Assembly (NCBI RefSeq): GCF_965638725.1
Contig: NC_134963.1
Span: 16,892,501-16,956,500 of the forward strand
Origin: Aptenodytes patagonicus
Taxonomy: Eukaryota > Chordata > Aves > Sphenisciformes > Spheniscidae
Direction of reading: 5' to 3'
Length of the DNA stretch: 64,000 nucleotides
Shown here in pieces: positions 22,721-34,700 of the stretch. The translations under genes were made by a program, and so were the position numbers. Numbering within the stretch: position 1 is the stretch's first letter; each line of letters starts with the position of its first letter. The notes beneath the pieces are model-generated. The model saw only the letters and a list, made by a program, of their open reading frames with translations. It searched no databases and was not told where the DNA came from.

Positions 22721-25700
22721 GGTCCTGGGCACACCGGGACCGGTCCTGCCCCCCCTTTGGGTCAGTCCTGCTGCGGGGAGCCGGTCCTGAGTGCCCCGGG
22801 GCCGGTCCTGCACACCGCGGGGGCCGGGCGTGTTGCGGGGAGCCGGTCCTGGATGCCTCCGGGATCGGTCATGCTCCCCCCAGGGCCGGTTCTGCTGTGG
22901 GGAGCTGGTCTTGGGTGCCTCCGGGGATCGGGTCGTGCTGTGGGGGGCTGATCCTGCGTCCCCGGGGCTGGTTCTGCCGTGGGGAGCTGGTCCTGCGTGC
23001 CTCTGGGGATCGGGTTGCACTGTGGGAGGCCGGTCCTGCACCCCCCGGGGCCAGTCCCACAGCCAAGCCTGGGCTGGCAGGATGCAGGATGCTCCGGGTA
23101 TCCTGGTGGAGCTGCCCCGGGCTGCTTGGGATGACGGAGTTGGCAGCTCCAGGACCCTTGGGTTTGGCTTCAGAAAGTGGGTGCTGGCACTGCCTGGCTC
23201 TCCCCGGGGGTCACATCCTGCCTGCCTGGCTGGGGGCAGGGCCCTGGGATCTGGCACTGCCTTGTCCCCACTCCCACTGCTCTCCGTGTACCGTGGGTCG
23301 CTTTGCAGCGCATCACCTCGGGCCAAGCTTCTCCGCAGCGCTCGGGCTTGGTGCTGGCCAGGCTGGCCCCAGCAAAGGGGGGGAAGCGCCCACAGCCGCT
23401 CCCTCCCGGTCAGGAGAGCAGGATCCCCTGCCCTTTATGGGGGGCCCAGGCCATAAATGCACCTTTACATGTTGCCCGTGAGGTCAGGCGAGTCCACAAG
23501 GAAAACATGTGCTGCGAGCGAGAGGGGCCCGCATAATGGCTCCATTCAGCAGGGCCGCAGGGCGCTGGTGCCCCCTCCTCAAATTACAGGCTGAGTTTCC
23601 TAAGGAGGCATTTCATGAGCCAGAGCGGCCGCAGCTCCCAGCCCCATGCCGTTCCTCGGCAGGGGAGGATGTGGGGAGTGGTCCCTCCTCGGCTGCCCGT
23701 GGTCTGCCGAGCTGGTTCCCAGCAAAACTGCCCCCACGTCCTGGGGGTGGCAGAAGGGACGTGAGCAGTGTGCCTCCCTGTTCCCAGCATCCTGCCCCGA
23801 GTGCTGAGGACGGGTGCCTGGGTGCTCCCCCTTGCACAGAGACCCCTCCCATCCCCACTGATTTGAGGTGGGGGGAGATGCTGCACCCAGTGCCTCAAGG
23901 CTCAGACTCACTCCCTGTGCCACCCGTGCGTGCCGTGGGGCGCACAGGAGGCACCCACTGGTGAGCAGGACAGGGTGTAAGGGATGGGCAGGTGCTGCAG
24001 GTCCTGCCCTGTGCTGGGGGCTGGGGGCAGCCGGGCTGGACGTGGCCTGGGGAGCAGGTCCCAGCGTGTGTCCCCTGAGCTCGGTAAAGCTGCTGGTTGG
24101 ACTCTTGGACGGGTGGTTGTGCAAGTACCGGGCTCTGTCAAGCACATCCAGGCATCCCTCGGGGATGCCGGCCATGGGTTTCGGAGGGCTCGAGAGGAGG
24201 ATTCTGCTTCAGCCTCTCCTGCGACCTCTTGAGACCCGGCTAGCAGATAGGAGAAAAGGGCATATTTGGGGGCTATTTGGTGTTAGTTTTGTGCACTAAG
24301 CGCAACTTGCTCCTAAATGTGAAGCTTTTATAGTCAGTTACAAGTTGGCATGACCCTCTCTGAAGCTGCCGTTTGGGATGCAGGCTGATGAGAGCCCTGC
24401 GCGCGTGGGCATTGCTTTGTCCCTGTCCTGCTCTCACTAATGCTCTCTTTTGGTAATCTTTGTTTTTTAACTTGTTTTTCTTTTCTTTCTCTGCCTGAAG
24501 GGTTTCTGTTTACGTACGCGATCCTACTCCTGCCTGCACCAGGGGATCTCTGTCTTTGCCTGCACCCCGAGGCTGGGTTCGGGTCGGGGAGCTGCGGCTG
24601 GCATCGGCTGGGGAGTGGATGCTGCTGGCTGGGACCCGGTGGTCCCAAGAGCCCTGTGTGCCACACGGAGGGAGCTGGGTGGCACCGAGTGATGGGTGAC
24701 ACAGAGAAAGAAGGAGCTCAGCGCTGGGGTGATGCTCGGGAGGAGCAGCGGGGTGGGGAGCACTGGGGATGGCCGCGTGGCTGGGGAAGGTGACGGCAAT
24801 GCTCTGGGCTTCGGGGACACGCTGCGCGCCCGCAGGCCTCCTCTGCAGCTCTGTCGGACGGGCTGAGAGCGGGGAGGTCTCGCATGGGACCACGGGCAGC
24901 AGATCCCACCCGAGCCCCAGGGTGTCTCTCCTTCTTTTGGGGGTATGAGCCTGCTCCTCACTGTTTTAGGGGGCTGCATTGGTCTGGATGAGGAGCCATC
25001 CCTCCCACCTCAGGAGCCCTCCCACAGCTGTAGGTAAAGGGGACATGCTTCAGGGAGCAATGCAGGATATTAATCAGCAAGAAAAATATTCTGTCTCCGT
25101 AAAAACCCCCAGAGCATTTGCGGAGGTCCCGTGTCCTGCTGATGCTCAGCATGAGCGGGATATGGCCATGTGCCAGGGGCAATGCTGGCATCGAGTGCTC
25201 GTCCCTTCAGGTCACGGCTCCGGCTCTGCCCACATCCCTGCTCCTTTTCGTCCATATCAGCAAAGCTCCCAAGCCCCGGCCACATCTCAGAGGCAGCTTT
25301 TCTTTTTTCTTTTTCCTAGCGTTTGTAGTGCTTCGAAGGAAAGAAAAAGAAATAGAAAATGTATTTGCACTGTGCATGTCTGCGGTGGCATGTCCGTGTG
25401 GGTCGGGAGCAAGCTTTTAAACAGATCTCCCAGTTATCCTAGTTCCTGTGGTCACGGGACACATGGAGCAAACCCTCTTTGGAGGAGCTGAGACCACGAG
25501 ACGTGTTTTAGACCTGTGCCCCGATGGGTGCCGGTCACCTCTGCAGCCAGCACTGACCCTGCCTGGGGCTGTCTGTGCTCGGGGACCAGTCCATGTGCCG
25601 CACTGGGAGCACCAGTTACCCAGTGCCGCATCCCAGCTGCATCTCCTTGCAACGGGAGCAAGTTTATTTGCTGTCAAAGCTGCTGATAAACGAGGCGGGG

Positions 25701-28700
25701 GCTGAGTGGAGGGGTGCAGGATGCCATCGGCAGGCATGGTGAAGGAGAGATTAAGCTATCTGTTAAAAGATAAGCACGAGTCCTGCGTCTGGAGAGGCGG
25801 TGTGTGGGCTGGGGTCCCGGCTGGTGGTGGTCGCAGTCCCGCTCGCCTCTTCTGGCTCGCGGCAGGGGAAGGGTTTTTCCCTCCTGCTGCCGTGTTTCAG
25901 CAGCTCCCGGCTCCCCGCCATCGGCTCAGGGCTTTCATCATGGGCGATGCTTTTTGGTGCATCATCTGTGATGTCCGTTTTGGTGGCCAGGCTGAGCTGT
26001 TCGAGGGAGGAGGTTTCCCAAGCGGAGGGGTTTCCCCTTGCAAACCTGCGATGGTTTCATCTAAAAACTACCAAACACTGAATTTCTAAAGGGTGGAACA
26101 GTGAAAGCAACCCCAGGTGAGACAGCAGGTGCTTTGGCCGCGCCGTGAGAGGGTCAGGGCACCGCGGACCCTTCCCCGCCTGCGCCCGAGCATCCCAGCA
26201 CAGCTGGCGAGGCTTTTCGGGGAGGGCAGCCTGAAGCCTCTTGCAGAGAAGAACCTCGTCTCCAGCCCACCCGGTCCTCGGGAAGGTGGTTTGGTGGTTG
26301 AGCCCCCTTTGCTGTTAACACCGTGCATCTCCTTGCATGCTCAGCCAGAGCAGAGCCCCCCACTCGAGCCCCGGGGTCCCCGCACGGGGGGTACGCACTG
26401 GCTGCCATCGCAGTGTCTCGCGACTGCTTCGACGGGCTGAATAGATGGAGCTATTTTGGGCTCCTGCTGCAAGGCATTTTTTCCAGGCCTTGAATCATTT
26501 TTGTGGTTCTTTTCTGCCTCCTTTCCAATTTTTCACCGTCCGCTGCGAAAAGGGGGACGCGATGCTCCCGGCTGGCCGTGTGGGTGCTGCCCGCTGAGGG
26601 GCTGGTGGTGGGAGCTGCGTCCAGCCTCCCCGGTACCCGCGTTCGGCTGGGGGGCTGCTGGCAGCTCCCTCCCCGGCCCTAGGACAAGGCGGTCTGGCAG
26701 CCAGACATGGTCCTGTGACTCTGCTGGGTTTCGAGCGAATACTTCCTCGCTGTCTCCTCCTCCTCTTCTGCATTTGTTACATATAAAGAGGAAAAGGGGA
26801 AAAAAAAAAAAAAGAAAAAGCAAAATGCATTCCAGGCTGCGCTGCCGGACCAGCCCGGGTGAAGTTTTCCTCGACTGCAGCGTCCGCTCAGACCATTTAT
26901 AACCCTCCAGCATTGCTCCGGTCAGCAGCGGGGACCGGGCGGTGTGGGTCACCCCAGGGATGAGCGGGTCGCCCCAGGGATGAGCAGTGTTCCCCCACCC
27001 AGGGGATCCCTGCGGTGTCATGGCACGGGGAGCGTGTTCCCCACACCTGGGTTGGAGCATCGTGAGCCCCCGGCCATTCGCCTGGGGGGGGTCATTGAAC
27101 GAGTGTGGGTGAGGTGTCCCTGCTTAGTCCCCACCTGTCCCATCCCCGCAGGGTGTCCCTGGCTCCCCCCCTCCACGGGGGTCTGAGACCCTGTCCCAGT
27201 GTTGGCCGGGGTCAAGCTTGTGCCAAAACCACTTTGGCTGATGATCCTGTGCACGGTGATTCCTGGAGCCGGTGGCACTCCAGGACACCCAAGGGCTCAG
27301 GGACCCGTCCTGCAGTTGCCATCGCCCGGCTCGTACGTGGGGGTGGCATGCAGGCAGGGGGTGCATGCAGGCAGAGGAGGGCAGCAGGGAGCGTGGAGGC
27401 AGGAGGGTGTATACAGACAGAGGAGGGCAGGGGAGTGCAGGCAGGCAGCGGGGTGCAGGCAGGCAGTGGAGAGCAGCGGGGTGCAGGCAGGCAGCAGGGT
27501 GCAGGCAGGCAGTGGAGAGCAGCGGGGTGCAGGCAGGCAGCAGGGTGCAGGCAGGCAGTGGAGAGCAGCGGGGTGCAGGCAGGCAGCGGGGTGCAGGCAG
27601 GCAGTGGAGAGCAGCAGGGTGTAGGCAGGCAGCGGGGTGCAGGCAGTGGAGAGCAGCAGGGTGCAGGCAGGCAGCGGGGTGCAGGCAGGCAGTGGAGAGC
27701 AGCGGGGTGCAGGCAGGCAGCAGCGTGCAGGCAGGCAGTGGAGAGCAGCGGGGTGCAGGCAGTGGAGAGCAGCGGGGTGCAGGCAGGCAGCGGAGAGCAG
27801 CGGGGTGCAGGCAGGCAGCGGGGTGCAGGCAGGCAGTGGAGAGCAGTGGGGTGCAGGCAGGCAGCAGCGTGCAGGCAGGCAGAAGAGGGCAGCAGGGTGC
27901 AGGCAGGCAGAGAAGAGCAGTCTGGGGACGTTCACGGTGGTGTGGGCACCACCAGCCCCTGCTCACCGCAGCACCCTCCTGAGCGGGGAGGTCCAGCGCC
28001 AAGGGCAGGCAAGCTGGGCATCTGGCTGCAGGCACCGAGCCATCCCGTCCCGGGAGCAGGCTGCTTTGCCGGACCCTCGGGGGCAGAGCGGTTGGTTTTC
28101 CCCTGGGACATTTAGAGCCTTCCCTTTTTTCCTAGCTTTTGGGGGTCTTTGGGATTTTTTTTGACAATAACAGTTGCAAATGCAACTTTCATTGTTTCAT
28201 TGCTCCTGATTAATGGGAGGAACTGGTCCTGTCCTCACTCCTGGCGTCGCCTCGGCTGGCTGGTGGGGCATTTCAAGCCGGTGCCCGTGGAAGCCCCCCA
28301 GCAGATCTGTGCTCCCTGCACGGTGGAGGAAGAGCCGACAGCTCTCCTTGCCCCATGAGGGTGCAGCAGTTCCCGGCCAGAGTTCAACTAACTGGGAGCA
28401 GGACTTCTCACCACCACGGCGTCAGTGCTCCCGGCGGGGTTTTGGGAAGGACCAGGCCTTTCTGAGGGTCGTAACCATTTGTGGTGGTTTTTTTCCCCTG
28501 CAGCTCCTCAGTGCTTGTGTGCTGCCCGGGATGGAGGCAACAAGGAAGCGAGTGTTTAACAGGTAGGCACCAGTGTTTTGCTTCATTGGACACTGCTCAT
28601 CTGCCCATCCTTTGCTGAGCCCTCCTGGCCTCACCACCGCTGTCAGGGGCCACCCTGATGTGCCCCACGGCGGGGACCCCCTGTCCCGGGGACCTCTGCC

Positions 28701-31700
28701 TGCAGCCAGGCTCCCCGGGGATGCTGGAGGCTGTCCTGCCTCCCTGCAGTGCTCGAAGCCAGCAGCGTGTGGATGGAATGGGTGCTCAGACCCAGTGCTG
28801 GGGTGCTGGTCACAGAGCCCAGCCCTGGGGTACCCCCTGCCCCCACAGTGATGCCCTGGGGTGTCCCAGCCCCCAGCAGGCCCCTCTGCGGGGAGCATCA
28901 CCCCTGCTCCCAGGCTGGGGGCTTTCTCTCCATGCCAGCCAGCTTTGGGTCTAAGGATTTGGGGGTGCTGCTCTGGGACCCAAGGGACAGCGAGGTGTCC
29001 CCCAGGGTGAAGCGTGGGGACAGGGAAGGTGCAGCTGCAGGGGTGGGACCCAGAGAGTTCCCACGGGTGCTGCAGCAGCGTGGGGAGCCAAGTCAGAGCC
29101 GCTGGTGGAGAAGCCGCCAGGACCAGGCACGTGTCCATCGTGGCCCCATTGGGGGGAGGCTGCCGGGGCAGGCAGGCTGTCAGGCAGGGGCCACTGAACC
29201 TGCAGGCAGGGCAGCCCCAGCTGGGGCCACGCTGGGCATTACAGCTCTTACCAGGAGCCGCAGCAAGCCCGGCATGGATGCTCAGCATGAAGCCCCAGGA
29301 GCTCTCATCCCCTGCACTGCCGCCACGATGCAGGCAGCTGGTTTGGGGTTCCTGTGCTACTCCCCGCAGTCTCGGCTGGCCACGGGGCTCGCCGTGCCCC
29401 AGGAGAGCTGGAGGAGCTCTGCACACTGGCCTGGGGCATCAGCAGTTTGCAGCCGGCGGCGAAGACCACGTAACCAACTAACCCACCGTGCATGAGCCCT
29501 TGTAACCGCTCGCTGCATGCGTTGGGTGCCCGCGCACCGGGAACAGGACGCAGTCCCTTTGGCATGCCGGCAGGCAGGGCGAAGGACAGGGTCTGCCAGG
29601 ACAGCGGGGGGAGGACGGTCCCACCAGCGAGCTGTCCCCGTCTCCTTCCCCCCCAGCCTGCTCTAACCATTAGACTCACTGCTCCTAACCTGTGTAATCT
29701 GTCTATTTTAGGGGTTTCTATAGTATCCATCACCGTAGGTCTAAGAACTGCCAGGTAAGGTGGATGGGATGGGTGGTCTGCTCTCCCTCTCCCAGTAGCT
29801 AAGGATCTGCCTGCGCCTGCCCGCACCGCAGTGCTGCCTGTCCCACGTCCTGCGCCTGCCCCGCTCTGGGTGTTGGCCCCAGCGCAAGGTCCCCTCGGCA
29901 GGAGAGGGGCTGGTGGCCTTTGGGGGCTGGTGGCCCGCACAGGAGAGGCAGTGGTGGGGGTGGCATTGACACCGCTGCAGTCTGTAAGGAGTGCAGGGAG
30001 GGGGAGAGGGGGACCATGCTCGTGGCTGCCCGCACCCCATGTCCCTCTTCTTCCCCAGCGCCTGCAGGCAGCCCCCGCCCGGAGTTGCCTCTGCCGGAGA
30101 TACGGAGCTGAGCGAGGGATGCTGCCGCTGGGTGCAGCCGGTGGCAGGGACAGGGCTGAGCTGGGTGGCAGGAGGCTGGTGGCAGGGATGGAGCTGAGAG
30201 GGGAGGCAGGAGGCTGGTGGCAGGGATGCTGCTGAGCTGGGTGGCAGGAGGCTGATGACAGGGACAGGGCTGAGCTGGGAGGCAGGAGGCTGGTGGCAGG
30301 GATGGAGCTGAACAGGGTGGCAGAAGGCTGGTGGCAGGGACGCTGTTGAGCTGGGCGGCAGGAGGCTGCTGGCATTTTTCTGGTGAGGGTCCCATTTGGC
30401 CTACCCGGCTGCTTGCCAGGTCGGTTGTGGTGCCACAGCTCAGCAGCACCCGGAGTGCCACCACGCACCCCTTCCCCTGCTCTGCGGTCCTGAGGGGGGG
30501 TTGGGGGAGCAGGGACAGCGGGGACGAGCCCGGTGGCACTCACGCTCATGCCTGCCGTCTGTCTGTCCATCCAGCTGTATGCGAGGGGAACTTCACCTGC
30601 AAGGAGAACGAGGTGTGCGTCAGGCCCGGCGAGTGCCGCTGCCGCCACGGCTACTTCGGCGCCAACTGCGACACCAGTGAGTACCAGCAGGTGCCCGTGT
30701 GTCCTTGGCGAGGTTCGCTGGGGTGGCCCTGGGGTGCTGGCTCATCCCGGGGTAACTTTCCAGAGCAGAGCATCAAAGGTGGGGCTGCAGATGCTCTTGC
30801 TCTGCCCTTGCCTGTCCCCCGGCTTTGTCCCCAGGGCATCGTCCCTTTGGAGGGGTCTCCTCTGAGATCCAGTGCACTGGGAGGAAGGGGGGGACTGCGG
30901 TCAAGAAGTCCTGTCAGGGCTGGGGGTCTCCACCGGTGCCTGGTGGTGGGGTTGTCCCACGGGCAGTGCCAGGGCTGATGGCTCTGCCCGCAGAGTGTCC
31001 TCGGCAGTTCTGGGGTCCCGACTGCAAGGAGATGTGCAGCTGCCACCCCAACGGGCAATGTGAGGACGTGACGGGCCAGTGCACCTGCAACCCCAACCGC
31101 TGGGGTCCCAAATGCGAGAACGTCTGCCTCTGCAAGCACGGCAAGTGCGACCAGAAGACGGGCAAATGCACCTGCGAGCCCAACTGGTGGGGACCCCAAT
31201 GCTCCAGCTCCTGCTACTGCAGCCACAACTCCCAGTGTGACCAGCAGACGGGCAACTGCCTGTGCCAGCTGGGCTGGTGGGGCCGCGGTTGCAACAACCA
31301 GTGCTCCTGCAACAACTCGCCCTGCGAGCAGTTCACGGGGCGCTGCCAGTGCCGGGAGCGGACGTTCGGGCCCCGCTGTGACCGTTACTGCCAGTGCTAC
31401 AAGGGCAAGTGCAACCAGGTGGATGGGACCTGCACGTGCGAGCCGGGCTACCGGGGGAAGTATTGCCGCGAGCCGTGCCCGGCTGGCTTCTATGGCCAAG
31501 GCTGCAGGAGGCGGTGAGTGGCCGGACCCTGTTGGGCCTGATCCGGCACCGTGGGCTTGGTGGGAGGTGGCGGCAGGAGGTTTCGGGGATGCTGCACTGG
31601 GTGACGGGCTCCCCTTTGGCCATTGCAGGTGCGGGCAGTGCAAGAGCCTGCAGCCGTGCACCGTGGCGGACGGGCGCTGCCTGACCTGCGAGGCGGGCTG

Positions 31701-34700
31701 GAACGGCACCAAGTGCGACCAGCCCTGCTCGCCTGGCTTCTACGGAGAGGGCTGCGAGAAGCTCTGTCCCCCCTGCAAGGACGGCCACACCTGCAACCAC
31801 ATCAACGGCAAGTGCTCCCATTGCAACCCAGGCTGGATCGGAGACCGGTGAGTGCAGGTGGATGCAGGGTTGGGCCCCAGCGGGGTGATGCCCAGCTTCC
31901 CTGCTGCTCCCTGCTGGGGGACCAGGGGTGGCTGTGGGTTTCTGCAGCCAGGAAGGAAGGGCAGGGGTGGGCTGAGCCTACTGGCATGGCCGTGGGACCA
32001 GAGGGAGCCTGCGAGACCCCTGCCCCATGCCCCCAGGTAACGTTGGGTGCTTGCAGTAGGGCTCAGCTGTGAAGCTGGGATGCTTTCCTGCAGGCTCTTG
32101 TGCCCAGGATTGGGTCCGCGGCTTTGCAGCACCCAAACGGGGCTGACAACGCACAGCCCCATCTCCCCGTCTGCAGGCAGGAGGGCCAGGGGGATGCCGG
32201 AGGTCCCCGGGAGCTGTGGGTGCTACAGCTGCCTGCCCTTATCCCTCCCCAGGTGCGAAACCAAGTGTCGGAACGGGACGTACGGGGAGAACTGCGCCTT
32301 CGTCTGCAGCGACTGCGTCAACGGCCAGTGCCACTTTGAGACCGGCCGGTGCCTCTGCCGCCCTGGCTCCCACGGCACCTAGTAAGTGAGCCACGCTTCG
32401 GGGTGCACCCTGAGCAGGGGTGATGCTCGGGCACCTCCTGCCCCCTTGGGTCCTATGTGGTTCCCAGCCGAGAGGTTTCGTGCAGTGGAAGTGCTCGCGG
32501 GCAGTAATTTGGATGATTTTTGGAGCGGAGGGGAAAGGCCGTGCTCGCGGAGCCGTTAGCAGCAAGGTAACGCTGCGAGAGAGGGATTTTGCTTTAGGAA
32601 ACAGCTATTTGGCAAAAACAAATGCCGTCGACAAAACGGTGGTTTAGTTTTTGTTTTGGTTTGGTTTTTTTTAAGTCCAGGGTGGAATTTCTAGCCAAAA
32701 AGAGAGAGAAAACCACATCCCAGAATAGCAAATAGCCTCACGGGCATGGCATCTGCAGGGCGCTCCTGCTGCGAGCTGCAGCTCTGGCCAGGGTCTTCTT
32801 CACCGCCGGGAAGAGCCCCGCAGTCCTTCCCTTTTCCCCTGCCCAAGGAAGGGGCACAAGGGACGTCGGAGTCCTGCTCACATCCCCTGGTGGTTTTTTC
32901 CAGCGTGGGACTGCAGTGCTGTTTGAAAAGGCGAGGAAAGTGTTTCCCACCTAGCCGGGGCCATGCAAACCAGCTCCCCCAGGTCCTGCCAGGTGTTGCT
33001 CGGATTTTCCCGGGAATTAACCGCGAGGCTGGCAGTGGCAGCAAGGATTTGGGACCAACATCCCGCTCGTGCTGGCATTTTTCTTGCGGCTTAGAAACAG
33101 GGAGCGTTTGGATTTCGGGTGGGTTTTTTGGGGGCTTTGCCAACTGGTTGTGCTGCTGGCAGAGCCGCGGAGGCGAGCAGGGAGGCAGCCCGGCTGGGCA
33201 CCGGTGCCAGCTCAGGGTGCCCGTCCTGGGTATCGTTGCCACCTTCGGTAGCAAAGCTGGAGGTAAGAGGGTCCTGGTGCTCACCAGGGGTGTGTGGCAG
33301 TGATTTTGGCACAGCGCCGGAGGGCAGCGCATTAATTAAATTGTTCCGACGCCCTGGCGCAGCACCGGGAATGCGGGGACCGGGGATGCTCGGGATGCAG
33401 CCCTGGCCCCAGCAGAATCCCGAAGCTGTAACCACGGGCTGAGCTGTGCCACATGGGTGCACGCTGGGCGGGCTTGGGGACTTTCTTGGTGCTCGGGCAG
33501 ATCCCTGTGACTATGTGCAAACTAGTGTTTTTGTCAGCAGTGTATAATTTTGCTAAAAAGGGGATGGTTTCTGGAAGGAAGGCAGAAAGGATGTCCTCAC
33601 CCTGCAGGGGTGTCCTCTCAGCTCTGCGTCGGGAGGATGCTAAAGGAAAGGCTGCTAAACCGCTTTGTGCACTCTACATTTTATCTCCTCTGCAGCATTC
33701 CCAAACATTTTATCTCCTCCACAGTGTTTCCAGAGGTGTCTGGACGCTCTTGAGAAAAAAATCGCCCCCTTCTGCTCTCCCAAAATCTCAGCCTGGGGCA
33801 GAAATGTGGGTCCACGTGGTGGGGTGAGGGGTTTTGGGTTGCCAGGGGAATATCCCAGCTCCCGTCCTGCAGCATTTACTGCCCAGGCACAGCTGCTCGG
33901 AGCGGCCGCAGGGGCTCAGCGCCCGTCCCGGCGGGCACGCGGCGCCTGGCGGGCACGAGGCTCAGCCGGGGCGGCGCTTTGCAAGTTGGCAGAGCGTGAA
34001 ATGGGCTGAGCCGCCTCCGGGCACGGCGCCGAGGGCTGGGGGGCAGCTGCGTCCCCAGGGGAGCGGGTTTTGGCTGGGGCCCGCTGGCTCCTTATGGCTG
34101 CAGCAGCTCCAGCCAGGATGCTGCCGCCGGTGAGCAGCTGGTGGAGGGTTTGGTGCCCAGCAGTGCCGCCGGCATACCCCGAATCCATCTGGGTCCTGCA
34201 CCACGGTGCCTGTCCCACCGCCGGGGTGGCAGGTCGGGTCGGTCCCGCTGACACCAAGAGCCCCGGATGCTTTGGCGTGTGCCCGTTGCATGTTTTCTGT
34301 GCTCAAGCCCGTGATGCTCGCGGGTCGGTGCCCGTTTGTGCATGTCCCCATCGCCTTGGTGACACTGTCAGGGAGGTCATTTTACCGGCGATGGAGATTT
34401 GACGCTGGGCTTAGCTGAACCGGGAGGGTCTGCCCTGACAGAGCGGATGCCTTGGGGCTGATCGGTTGTTTTTTCTTCTTGGAGGCCAAAAAATTAAAAA
34501 TAAAATCAGTCTGGGCACCTTCCCAGCTCGTGGCCACCATGGCTCTGCCCGGCTTGGCATGGGGGAGTCCGGGGGTGCTGCAGCCACATCACCGCCGAGC
34601 TGAGCTGGAAACCCTGTGTGTGATGCCGGGTTGTCTTTAGATGCAACTGCTGGATTAACGACCTTTCGTAATTGCTGCACCTAATTGCGAAGCCCCGCGC

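Noticed and set aside
21548-23326. 592-codon minus-strand open frame
   Set aside because: It covers the antisense of SCARF2 exon 1, its CpG island and two G-rich arrays. It is Pro/Ala/Ser low complexity.
27345-27930. CRISPR-like array
   Set aside because: There are no unique spacers between repeats and the DNA is vertebrate; it is a minisatellite.
27105-28115. 336-codon + frame and 303-codon minus frame with repeated AGRQ and CLPAP words
   Set aside because: They are translations of the 46-bp minisatellite in SCARF2 intron 1, which has no stop codons. There is no start context, conservation or splice evidence.
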